Positions 7,594 through 15,878 of a stretch of DNA of 23,206 nucleotides are shown here, one piece after another (position 1 is the first letter of the stretch; every line of letters begins with the position of its first letter). Source of the DNA: Didymodactylos carnosus (Eukaryota; Rotifera; Eurotatoria; Philodinida; Philodinidae); contig CAJNOQ010002667.1 in NCBI GenBank assembly GCA_905250885.1, forward strand, positions 1-23,206. The letters run 5' to 3'. The position numbers were made by a program, and so were the translations under genes. The notes beneath the pieces were generated by a model, which was not told the DNA's origin, made no database searches, and was given only the letters and a program-made list of their open reading frames with translations.

Positions 7594-7924
7594 TATTCCT
7601 GCTGATTTACGGTTTGCAAAGGCCCTCATAATACACGTCTAAAAATTTTCTAGCAGAGTAACTATTTATAATCAATAACGTCTAATCCCTGGCGAGTAAC
7701 AATAAATTTTATTTTTATCGAGAAAAGAGTACACCTCTATCCGTTAAATAACGATTTTGTTAGAATGAATTAGTCAAGTATCTTTTTAGAATAGGAAATG
7801 ATGATATCGAGTTAGAAAATAACTAATAAGAGTAAGTAATTGAAATTTATTACTTAAAACAATCCGAGATCGAAGAATTCTTCAACTTCTCTTTACATAG
7901 ACATATAATATAAGCACGTACCCA
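7594..7924. other. Intergenic, no gene seen
   Basis: AT-rich sequence between the fragment ending at 7593 and the stop of the RWD-like pseudogene at 7925. No AATAAA was clearly placed for the minus-strand gene, and no other feature was found. Confidence 0.4.
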
Positions 7925-8695
7925 TTAGCTTTTTGGTTCATTTTCACAGATTTCGACTTTTTTTAATTCAGCCATTTCAACATCAAATTTAGCTATCCAG
8001 TTGATAAACAATTCTACAGTCACACATGCATCTTCGAAACGTCTCTAAAACGATAAAATAATAATCAATAATAGAGTTTACGGATTGTACACTCACTCTT
8101 TCTGATTCTTCATGTTTTTCATTCTTAATTTTCATGCTGTTTAACTCTTATGTGGCGATTTTCAACTTGAATACTCAATTGTTCTTATAAATGGCTTGAT
8201 AGAATGATAATCATAGGCACACATCAATTTTCGTCACACTAAAAACCAATAGGATTGCAATAACATAGGATCATAAATGTTAGTACTTGAAAAACTAATA
8301 TACAGTTTTTTTAATATCATTCACGAAAAATTTTAATCACCAACGTTTTCTGAGTCAATAATTATTATTTTTGATAGTTGTTTGAGATATATTTCATCAA
8401 ATTTTACTTCTAACGAGAACGTGACTAAAAACTCTAAAATTCAATATAATTACAATTTTACATAAATAATATGTACTTACATTTGTGTGAATCATCATTG
8501 GTATCATGTGTCGATCTGATGTACACTTTGAACCTCGGATATGGATTTTCATAAATGATTAAACTATGATAAAATATAAAAACGTAAAATAAACTGTTTA
8601 AGCTAAATAATTTTTTTCACTATACCTTCAGTTTTCTCCTGATAAATACAACTTAGAGCTTCAAGTTCTTGCAATTGTTCTTCATTTTTACTCAT
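7925..8695 (-). pseudogene. RWD-domain protein related to RWDD1, multi-exon, decayed
   Basis: Four minus-strand exon-like pieces are separated by short GT...AG introns. Exon 1 is 8695-8626 (starts MSKNEEQLQELEALSCIY, the RWD-domain opening). Exon 2 is 8563-8481 (YENPYPRFKVYI). Exon 3 starts at 8433 (VTFSLEVKFDEIYLKQLSK). The last exon is 8044-7925 (CVTVELFINWIAKFDVEMAE, stop TAA), after an intron at 8096-8045. The order and the final NW-AKFD segment match RWDD1, which binds DRG GTPases through DFRP2 and is linked to ribosome biology (family knowledge). Decay signs: the exon 1/2 junction is out of frame, exon 2 to 3 gives TAG, and the RWD hallmark YPxxxP reads YLKQLS. The segment 8100-8330 no longer reads as one exon. 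I infer a pseudogene; mis-drawn splice sites are the alternative. Confidence 0.6.
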
Positions 8696-9010
8696 TATTT
8701 CATCTACAGTTAAGGGGAGAAAATAGATGAACTGCGAACAAAATAAGCACTTATTTTTCATGAACATTTATTTCTAAGCTCGTACAAAGTCGGTATTCTA
8801 CCAGTTCATGGTAGAAAAAAAGTATTGTACAATTGATAGAAAAAAAAGTCTTTTATACAAACAACAGCTTCAGACAAAAGAATATCTGACACTAATAACA
8901 ATTATTTTAAAAACAAATAGACAACAGATATTTCCTATCGTTTCACTACTCTTTTAATTTCATCTATTCATAAAATGTCATCAAACAAGCATACCATAAT
9001 ATGTAGTGAG
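8696..9010. other. Intergenic, no gene seen
   Basis: Upstream flank of the RWD-like pseudogene and downstream flank of the next minus-strand pseudogene. AT-rich, no motif recognised. Confidence 0.4.
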
Positions 9011-9616
9011 TTATATATGACATATTGTGAATACATTTAAATAGATATGCTTAGTAGTTTTCTCTTGAATTGCTAATAGATCATGATACATTGTTATTAC
9101 TAAACTATTTGTTGATGATTGTTTTTGATATTTGATTGTTTGTAAACATTTGCCCGTTGGATGCTCAATCAATTTAATTAGAGCTATTGTTATATCGTAT
9201 TCAAACACCACACAAAGTATATCAGCAATCGTATCAAAAGCATAACTACGTATCAACGATTGATTCTCATTTAATTGATTATATTCATTTTCACGATGTT
9301 TTATCGTTTGTCCAAATCGGGTGATTGTTGGTTGAGATGTCTGTTGTAATGTTGTTTCATCATCAATCGTATACAATTAATACACACCATATCCTTGTTC
9401 AGTCTCTTTTATTCGCCAAACAATTATATTCCATTCTCGAATATCAATAATATCGTCCTCAATCGTATCAAGAAAATAACACATGTTATCTGACAATGAT
9501 CGTTTTAATAAACCATTTGTCGGTATGGCACAATGTTTATCAATTTTAGGTCTGTGATATGACCTAAAAAATTTAAGTTTTTCACCAATAGCCAAATCCT
9601 GTTCATGCGGCACCAA
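9011..9616 (-). pseudogene. Unknown minus-strand gene with one in-frame TAA
   Basis: One minus-strand frame is open from about 9616 to 9377, has a TAA at 9377-9379, and continues in the same frame to a stop at 9011-9013, giving about 200 codons. The second half reads like a beta-propeller strand pair (LIEHPTGKCLQTIKY, then MYHDLLAIQEK...IYLNVFTI). This layout recalls the DET1 family (GRL...YKNILAILS...IHVF), but the match is weak and I do not assign it. A TTTTTTAG acceptor-like site near 9566-9573 suggests that the true exon begins around 9565, inside the open frame. Either the TAA is a disabling mutation or it lies in an unrecognised small intron. Confidence 0.4.
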
Positions 9617-9806
9617 AAAGCTTCAGGTCTCTTTAGGTTAGCATATCACCGACAAAAAATTAAAGTTCATTTAGAGTTAAAGAAAAGTGCTTTTTCGTAT
9701 TCAGCACACTTGATAACCTGGAAAATTTTCTATTTTTAGCGAGGGGTACCGCCAAAAAGTTAAGAAAAATTTTACCATGGGGATTTTTCTGCGTCAATTT
9801 GTTTGA

Positions 9807-9975
9807 AAATATTTTCCGTTTCCAAGGAAACGAACGAAAAAGTATCCCTCCTCTAATTACAGAATATCGTAGATCAACAAACAAACAACATTTGAGATAC
9901 AATGAATTAACAAAAGATGCTTGTAATAATAGTAGTAATAACAAATTTAAATTAAATTTACTTACTTAGGACTAA
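9807..9975 (+). pseudogene. Unknown 3' gene fragment (inverted copy of 7424-7593)
   Basis: The plus-strand frame reads IFRFQGNERKSIPPLITE and ends with TAG after KLNLLT, at the same place as the minus-strand copy at 7424-7593. The two copies, about 2.2 kb apart and inverted, flank the RWD-like and unknown pseudogenes. The region 9617-9806 between this copy and the preceding pseudogene has no supported gene. Confidence 0.45.
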
Positions 9976-9997
9976 TTAGTTAAAGATCACTCTCTCA

Positions 9998-10466
9998 AAA
10001 TGCAACTGAAGTTATTCAGACGTGTTGTTAAACGACTTTCTCCTGTACAGTCTCTTGAACATCTACAGCTAACTCCATTGAATCTTTACCATACTCGATC
10101 AAATTCACATCGAAATTACAATGTTAATCATTTAGGTGGAACTTAAAACACACATATTTTGCTATTGTTCATCTTGAATGGAATAAACTAGACAATGACA
10201 TACGTGCACCTTCTTCATCATATTTATTCAGAAAGAAGTTAGGCGAATTTTTACTAAATTTCTACTTTTTATTGATATGAATAGAAATAAATACTTGAGT
10301 AGTCATATACGCAGACGCTTAGAAGTAGCTTATAGCAGATGCCGCTTTAATTTTCCTCGCTTAAGACAAGTATTTAAAAGGCAAAATTTATCAAATCTGG
10401 AGAACCGAGTTTTTGTGATTGTAGTGGAAAAGAATCGTTTGCAAATTTGTTCTTAACTTTGCACAA
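9998..10466 (+). pseudogene. LINE reverse-transcriptase C-terminal fragment, second family, frameshifted
   Basis: Three consecutive frames together read as a non-LTR retrotransposon C-terminus. The first is 10000-10146 (LEHLQLTPLNLYHTRSNSHR). About 10160-10280 follows in another frame (LEWNKLDNDIRAPSSSYLF, the W-N-L...I-R...S signature). The third is 10277-10456 (RRRLEVAYSRCRFNFPRLR), with an overlapping frame giving FCDCSGKESFANL, the Cys-rich tail typical of such proteins. At least two frameshifts make it inactive. It differs in sequence from the LINE at 1-450 and 10704-11327, so it is a separate family. It ends where the inverted-repeat arm begins (10467). Confidence 0.6.
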
Positions 10467-11738
10467 GATGTACAAATTTTAAAAAATGCATTCGTTCAGT
10501 TCAAAACATTCAGCTTACATTTGTTACTGCTAAGACTTCCATTAGATCTTGATACCATGAGACTGATTGCCACATGTGTGTAGGATTATATATCAGTGAC
10601 TAATTGCATTAAATGATTCATTACTCTCCATCATATTCTTTCACTCAATTATCTAGTTTCTGCCTGACTCTTTAGCAAAAATCTACAAAAAATCGGCACA
10701 ACTATGTTTGTGCTTTTATTATTATTCAAAATATTTAGAGGCCTTACTCTACTTTTTCTAGCTGATCGAATACCAGGATCAGTAGCAACAACAACTATGA
10801 CCCTGCGATCTGCTTTGAACAAACACATGAACACATACCGCACCCATAAAGTTGAGCTTGGAAATACATTTTTTCCATGGACAATTAAGCAATGGAATGT
10901 CTTAATACCTACTACTATTACTACAATTTCAACTTTAAGAAAATCCCGTTCTGCAATAAACGATTATTGTTTTCCTTCCTATAAATGGCCGGGATTCAAA
11001 AACATTGAAAGAAAATATGACATGAATCTTAATCAAATTCACGTAAATTTTTCTCACTTGAATGATCACCTATATAAAAAGAACTTAGTTAGTAGCTCTC
11101 AGTGTGCTTATGGGAAGGCTGAAACAGTACAGCATTTCTTCTTGGAGTGTCAGTATTACCAGCAAATACGAACTATCTTTGAAAATGACTTGAATGCTCT
11201 AGTAAACGATACCCTTACTCTTGAACACACTCTCTTTCTAAAATCTGCAACATCTTTAAATATTACAGAAATGAATGAACTATATAATATCGTAATTACA
11301 TTTATTGGCGACACACAAAGATTCTAATCTCATGATATCCTCTTCTACTCGTTGTTCATCAGTGAGTCTCTCTTTTTTTATTCCTATTGTTGTCATTACT
11401 TTCTCTTTTTTATGTTGTCGTCTATATCTGAATTCTTGTGCTGTTCTCTGTCCTCAGTCAATGTATGTTAAGATGTAATGGGTTCGCCTCCTTCTAATCA
11501 TAATTGTGCTGATTTTTTGTAGATTTTTGCTAAAGAGTCAGGCAGAAACTAGATAATTGAATGAAAGAGTATGATGGAGAGTAATGAATCATTTAATGCG
11601 ATTAGTCACTGATATATAATCCTACACACATGTGGCAATCAGTCTCATGGTATCAAGATCTAATGGAAGTCTTAGCAGTAACAAATGTAAGCTGAATGTT
11701 TTGAACTGAACGAATGCATTTTTTAAAATTGGTACATC
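10467..11738. repeat. Inverted repeat with about 240-bp arms enclosing a LINE 3' end
   Basis: The arm 10467-10707 is the reverse complement of 11499-11738 with only a few substitutions (for example TCGGCACAACTATG against TCAGCACAATTATG at the inner boundary). The 791-bp centre holds the LINE fragment 10704-11327 and its likely 3' UTR. This could be a foldback element that captured a LINE end, or two opposite insertions of one repeat around it. No flanking target-site duplication was recognised. Confidence 0.85.
10704..11327 (+). pseudogene. LINE ORF2 C-terminal fragment (same family as 1-450)
   Basis: About 200 codons are open. The first third repeats the 1-450 LINE tail (FKIFRGLTLLFL, FFPWTIKQWNVL). 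The rest adds a segment found at the C-terminus of many LINE pol proteins: FSHLNDHLYKK, then CAYGKAETVQHFFLEC, a C...H...C arrangement, then YYQQIRTIFEN. The frame begins within a few bases of the inner end of the left inverted-repeat arm and ends at TAA near 11325, followed by non-coding sequence that may be LINE 3' UTR. RT catalytic motifs are absent, so the piece is 5'-truncated, a usual fate of LINE copies. Confidence 0.65.
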
Positions 11739-12317
11739 CTGACTCTCTAGGAGCTGCGCCATAACCCTCATACCTCTTCTCTCTCTTTCTTTCTTGTTTG
11801 GTCTTTATTTCCTTGTTTATTGTTTCGTTTTCTTCTCTTTCTTTTTATCTTATTTCTCTCTTATTACAGTTCTGTATATGTCATATATGTTAGTTCTACA
11901 AATTTTTTCACTATAATGTACGTAAATCGCTCACTTGTGTTAAAAATTTGTTATTTACTCAAAAATAAAGTTAATATCAAAAAAACAAAAAATTTTGATA
12001 TCATCTCAGTTTACTAAACAAAATTTTTCAGAACCTTGTTTATTCATTGTAAAAGCCTTAAAAATCCTCCAAAATAAAATAAATTTTAGTCGAAATTACA
12101 TTTTTACATAGAGAAAACCATTCTCTGTTCGATAAACATCTCAGAAAAAGTTTTTATTAATTTCTGAATAATTTTAATAAAATTGCCTGCAAAACCTCTT
12201 ACTTCAAACTTAAAGTTTTTCTGAATTTCATTACAAAGGTAAAATTTAAGAAAAACTGATATTATCGCTGAATTCAGCGCAGCTGAGAACCAACTACCTT
12301 ACCAGCTAGTCTGGAAT
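11739..12317. other. Intergenic, pyrimidine-rich then AT-rich, no gene seen
   Basis: The plus strand is C/T-rich at 11770-11870 (TTCTCTCTTTCTTTCTTG) and then strongly AT-rich. The plus-strand open frame at 11820-12017 is a translation of low-complexity sequence and is not supported. Confidence 0.45.
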
Positions 12318-12557
12318 TCATATCATAGCGTTTTTTCTCGTATTAAAAGGTGCACCATTTTTCTTCCCATAGGTATGTATGAGCTGCTTAAAAAAGTATT
12401 CTACTTCTACTAGACTTTTTGTAAATTCATAGTATTTATTTGTAGCACGAGGTAGAGAGTTAAGAGAAGTTACAAGACCTAAACTGTCCGTAATGTCCGT
12501 CGGATAGTGAAGAGCAGATGGGTATCTTCTTATCCTCATCAAATATCGTTTCGAGCT
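12318..12557 (-). CDS. Unknown minus-strand exon
   Basis: The minus-strand frame is open from about 12557 to a stop at 12318-12320, roughly 79 codons, reading RRYPSALHYPTDITDSLG and LVEVEYFFKQLIHTYGKKN. The mixed, balanced composition looks coding, unlike the low-complexity sequence around it, but no family is recognised. The only near-cognate start inside the frame is followed by ATG at 12539, and acceptor-like TATAG and TTCAG sites precede the frame. It may be a downstream exon of the minus-strand gene at 12830-13121, whose second exon ends in a possible splice donor. Confidence 0.3.
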   Translation of the reverse strand, partial: SSKRYLMRIRRYPSALHYPTDITDSLGLVTSLNSLPRATNKYYEFTKSLVEVEYFFKQLIHTYGKKNGAPFNTRKNAMI

Positions 12558-12829
12558 AATTTATCAAATACTGAATATTTCTGTCTATAGTTATATGAAA
12601 TTATCACTATCAAGTCAAAAAAATCAAATGTTGTTTCCTTTTATATCAAAATGGAAAACCGAAAAACATCACATTCACGGTAAAATTTCTTGATATGTTT
12701 GTTCTTTTTATATAATCACATTTTTTGCTTTATTCTTCAGAATACAGGAGAAAACAGAGAGTGTTTGGACATAGAATAAAGTAATTCTTTTACAATAGTA
12801 AAATAGCTTTTGACTGAAGCGTTCTACAC

Positions 12830-13121
12830 TTACTGTGATTGTTGTTGTCTTTCAAATACTGCTGAATTAGTTTCAGTGGAAGTATTTGGCCTATCACATT
12901 CCATGCTCTTTAATTGATTTTTGTCACGTTTTCTCTCATGTTCGATACTACGATTCACAAAAAATTCGTTCTTTTTACATAAGGAAATTGAATATATTTA
13001 CTTTGCGGATTTGAATTTTGAATCAACAAATACAAATTGATTTCTCTTTTGAGTTTTTGATGACTTATTCTTCATTGGGAAATCATCATCATGGTCGGAT
13101 TCTGCATATGATATCTTATAG
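12830..13121 (-). CDS. Unknown spliced minus-strand gene, two exons visible
   Basis: Exon A (13121-13002) follows a TTTCTTCAG acceptor and reads YKISYAESDHDDDFPMKNK followed by a basic serine/lysine-rich stretch. A 54-nt GT...AG intron (13001-12948) keeps the phase and joins exon B (12947-12830), which reads IEHERKRDKNQLKSMEC and a polar tail with QQQ. Exon B ends either at the TAA at 12830-12832 or by splicing at the donor GTAAGTG (12833 downwards). The product is hydrophilic, with an acidic and then a basic patch, as in nuclear or scaffold proteins, but no domain is recognised. Upstream exons were not found. The splice model is inference from signals and phase only. Confidence 0.4.
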
Positions 13122-13247
13122 CTGAAGAAACTGAATATATGTAACAGTGTACGTTAAACTCAATGTTTCAAAAAGAAACGAGCACTTTTTTAATTACAGC
13201 TCCTTCCAGCATTCAACTATACTGCCCCCATCCTCTAGCAATGCTTA

Positions 13248-13523
13248 CTATTGATTTGATTTTCTCTGTTGATTATAGGATGCTTTTGCTGATTCATTAT
13301 CACATGATCCAACTTGTCTAGGCCACTTTCCCTTGTTATCCATCGAATAAAGTTTTTCAGGAAATAAAATTAAACCCTTCCCTGTTTCGCAACAAAATTT
13401 CATTACACAACGAGTATTTATAGGATGACGCAGTGGGTTTTTTCCCTGTATTGTTTTCCAGTTGTTTTGTGCAGAAGGAAGACATGAAAGAACGAAAAAC
13501 CAAAAGACATGTGTGAAAAGCAA
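13248..13523 (-). CDS. Unknown small protein with signal-peptide-like N-terminus
   Basis: The 91-codon minus-strand frame starts at ATG (13521-13523). The first ~18 residues (MLFTHVFWFFVLSCLPSA) are strongly hydrophobic and end in a signal-peptidase-like SA-Q site. The mature part contains CVMKFCC and a later Cys (GSCDN), which would suit a small disulphide-bonded secreted protein. No family is recognised, and no upstream promoter or downstream polyadenylation site was confirmed. An alternative is a first exon whose later part (after WPRQVG) is intronic read-through. Confidence 0.3.
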   Translation of the reverse strand: MLFTHVFWFFVLSCLPSAQNNWKTIQGKNPLRHPINTRCVMKFCCETGKGLILFPEKLYSMDNKGKWPRQVGSCDNESAKASYNQQRKSNQ

Positions 13524-13722
13524 CTAATAACTAGTGGTATTTTTGCCGAGAAAAATCTACCGTGTTTTGTATGTTCTTGAGTTCTTCTACACCTTTTTGA
13601 TGAATATTAAATTCTTTTAGTTTTTCGTTCTTTCATGTAAGCGTTTGTCTGAAAATGCTCGTCTATATATTCTTTCTAGCGGTCGGTGTCACGTCTAGTC
13701 AGATCTTCGAATATACCAGTGC

Positions 13723-15012
13723 CTATATTTTCGGCAACTGATTTACGATACGTAAGAATATCGTATCATACACCGTGAGAGAAATGCGATGCACGCCTTC
13801 AATATCTCCAAGTGTAGCCGGTATCTCAGCTCTATTTGCAAAATGGACAATACGATCCTCAACATCTTTCACGCTTTCATTTATACTTGTAAAACGTATA
13901 TTATATATTCGAGATCGACATTGTGAGTCATTCAATGACTTTTGGATAGATTCCAGTTTTTGTTCAAGAGAACGAATCCTCTCCTTATTAAGGGTACACC
14001 CACTCTTTTTTGACCCTCTTGAAAACTGGAGAAGCCGATGTTTGATCGGGCTGAAATTTATAACAGACATAAAAAGAAAAATCATGTATTTTTGCCAATA
14101 ATTTTCTGGCATGTTCTGAAGTCATGAACTCCAGAACGCACATGTCAGAATTGTCTGACATGAGTTTTCATAGTCACATTACGACCCCTTGAACAAAATA
14201 GTCCGATCGAGCTCAGATTTTTACCACAGATACTTTAGATTCTATCTCAGGTTAGTGTTTTTTCTTTTCGAGAAATATGCTTTCCTTTTCGAAATATTTG
14301 AAATATACTGAAAAATCCTGTATAAAAAAACTGTTTTCTTATTTTAAACGCATTCTCACACCGAAAGTTGAAGTCGAAAACGCTTAAAAGAAAACGAACC
14401 TGAGATAAGATCTGAAGTGGAAAAAATTTCTGCTCGATCAGACCATTTTTTCCAGGGGTCGTAGTGTGACTCGAGTGAAGGACTATCGAAAAAACGCAGA
14501 GTGAGAAAAATACATATTGTACACAGATCTCTGTTTTTCAGAGCATTTGAGGGGATGCTTATATCTCCACGAAAACTCATCGGAAATTCTGAAAGACGTC
14601 TCAATTTTTCAAGGAAGATTGTGGAGAGCTGGGAGTGGTCTCATTTTATAGCCCGGATTTTCCTCTACATTAGGCTATGTTCAGTTCAAAATGAAGACTT
14701 TTTTGCAAAAAAAGAGGGGCTGGGTGTGCCCTTAACAAGTATTCGTTCAGTTATACATTTGAATACCGGTTTAATAAATACTTGCAATATCTGTTCATAA
14801 CATTTTGAAAAGTCATTGCCGTTTGATTGAAGAATCTTAAATATCCGTATTATGTTTATGAATATCAAGCATTGCTGAATTATAATAGTTTGATCTTTGT
14901 CTGATGGAATGGATTGTGATAAACTGTACGCTATTCTGGTTTTCCCGATCTTCCTATCAGTAAACATCTCACGCTTACTGTTGTTACTTCTTCCAACATC
15001 AGACGACATCAT
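13723..15012 (-). pseudogene. LINE ORF1-like protein gene (coiled coil plus RRM-like domain), split by a TTAA element
   Basis: Reading on the minus strand, the first part runs from ATG at 15010-15012 to 14736 (MMSSDVGRSNNSKREMF... to ...CITERILV). The second part runs from about 13987 to a stop at 13723-13725. The second part has a heptad-like coiled coil (RIRSLEQKLESIQKSL), then SRIYNIRFTSINESVKDVED and IEGVHRI, the pattern seen in ORF1 proteins of L1-like and related LINEs, which bind and chaperone RNA. A 740-bp element lies between them. If it and one TTAA are ignored, the reading frame is continuous (ILV then NKERI). The C-terminus diverges soon after VHRI, so the gene was probably already damaged. 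The ORF1 assignment rests on motif pattern only. Confidence 0.5.
13992..14731. mobile_element. 740-bp TTAA-flanked non-autonomous DNA transposon (piggyBac-like target)
   Basis: Both sides are TTAA (13988-13991 and 14732-14735), and the ends are inverted: GGGTACACCCA at the left, TGGGTGTGCCC at the right (one mismatch), followed by T-rich/A-rich tracts. The inside is a foldback. The segment 14172-14252 (GTCACATTACGACCCC...) is a diverged reverse complement of 14396-14472 (...GGGGTCGTAGTGTGAC). There is no transposase frame; overlapping open frames on both strands cross these inverted repeats and are not coding. A TTAA target duplication is characteristic of the piggyBac superfamily, although these tips start GGG rather than the more usual CCC, so the superfamily is tentative. 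It sits in the ORF1-like gene. Confidence 0.75.
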
Positions 15013-15851
15013 TCAATATTGTGAAGATAACTAATATAGTGTAAAACTCGTCTATTCTAATGATAACGAAAAGGAAAATTTTGTTTTTTATTTTAAAATT
15101 GCTAGACTGTGTAGTTTAACTGTATAAGGTTGTCAAAGTCAGATCCAGTATTGAGATCTAGAAACGTTTCTTGGAAACCTGTAGAGAACCGTCGACAGAA
15201 AAAGGCTTAATCGAAAAACCGATATTTTACACATCTGGAGACAGAGCAATCACTTAAATTATGGTACGTATAATTAAGAATGTCGGTCGCATCAAAGAGA
15301 ACTAGTTACTGTTGATTTTGATTTTTAATCAAACTTGGTGATTACCAAAGATTTTCAAATACACAAGATTATACCTGAGATCCTAATGAGTTTTCGAAAT
15401 TTCAAAATGAAAAACATGCGCTATTTCCTCTCCGCTCTTGATGGTGTGGGCGCCAGTATACCTTAAAGACCCTAATCCTCAAGACTGATGAAAAGAGAGC
15501 GTTTATGACATGTCTTCGAGAAGAGTAGTAAGGAACGTTGATTTTCATTTGAAAGATGTTGCTAAAGTAGAAGAATTTGGAAAGGAATGATTTACCTGTT
15601 TAGGATATATTTTTTGAATGAAACCGAAAAATGTTCATTATTTAAAACAATTGTATTCGTATCATTCGAAATTGATTGATCGTTTATAATTACGTGCGTT
15701 TTTTTACATGAACTAACCGGTTTGGTTTTAATCATTTCGCCGTTTCCAAACAGGTGCAATCCGATCATCGGTTCTATTAAAACATTCACACTTTTGATAT
15801 TTATGTACCTAAGATGTTATTTAAATTTTTTATTACTGCTCTGAATTCGAA
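15013..15851. other. Intergenic, no gene supported
   Basis: Between the ORF1-like start and the RING gene 3' end. A minus-strand open frame of 65 codons (15592-15789) has no recognised motif, and no further repeats were noticed. Confidence 0.4.
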
Positions 15852-15857
15852 TTTTAT
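15852..15857 (-). terminator. Polyadenylation signal of the minus-strand RING gene
   Basis: AATAAA on the minus strand, 22 nt after the stop codon at 15879-15881. The position is plausible for a compact 3' UTR. Confidence 0.5.
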
Positions 15858-15878
15858 TCATAGTTAAAGCATTTTTGA

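Noticed and set aside
9660-9944. 94-codon minus-strand frame
   Set aside because: Antisense to the better supported plus-strand gene fragment at 9807-9975; low-complexity LLLLLLQ start.
13775-14800. Plus-strand frames at 13775-14101 and 14501-14800, minus-strand frame at 14356-14604
   Set aside because: They cross the TTAA element boundary or its inverted repeats, or are antisense to the ORF1-like frame.
15592-15789. 65-codon minus-strand frame downstream of the RING gene
   Set aside because: No recognised motif, no splice or polyadenylation support; expected by chance at this AT content.
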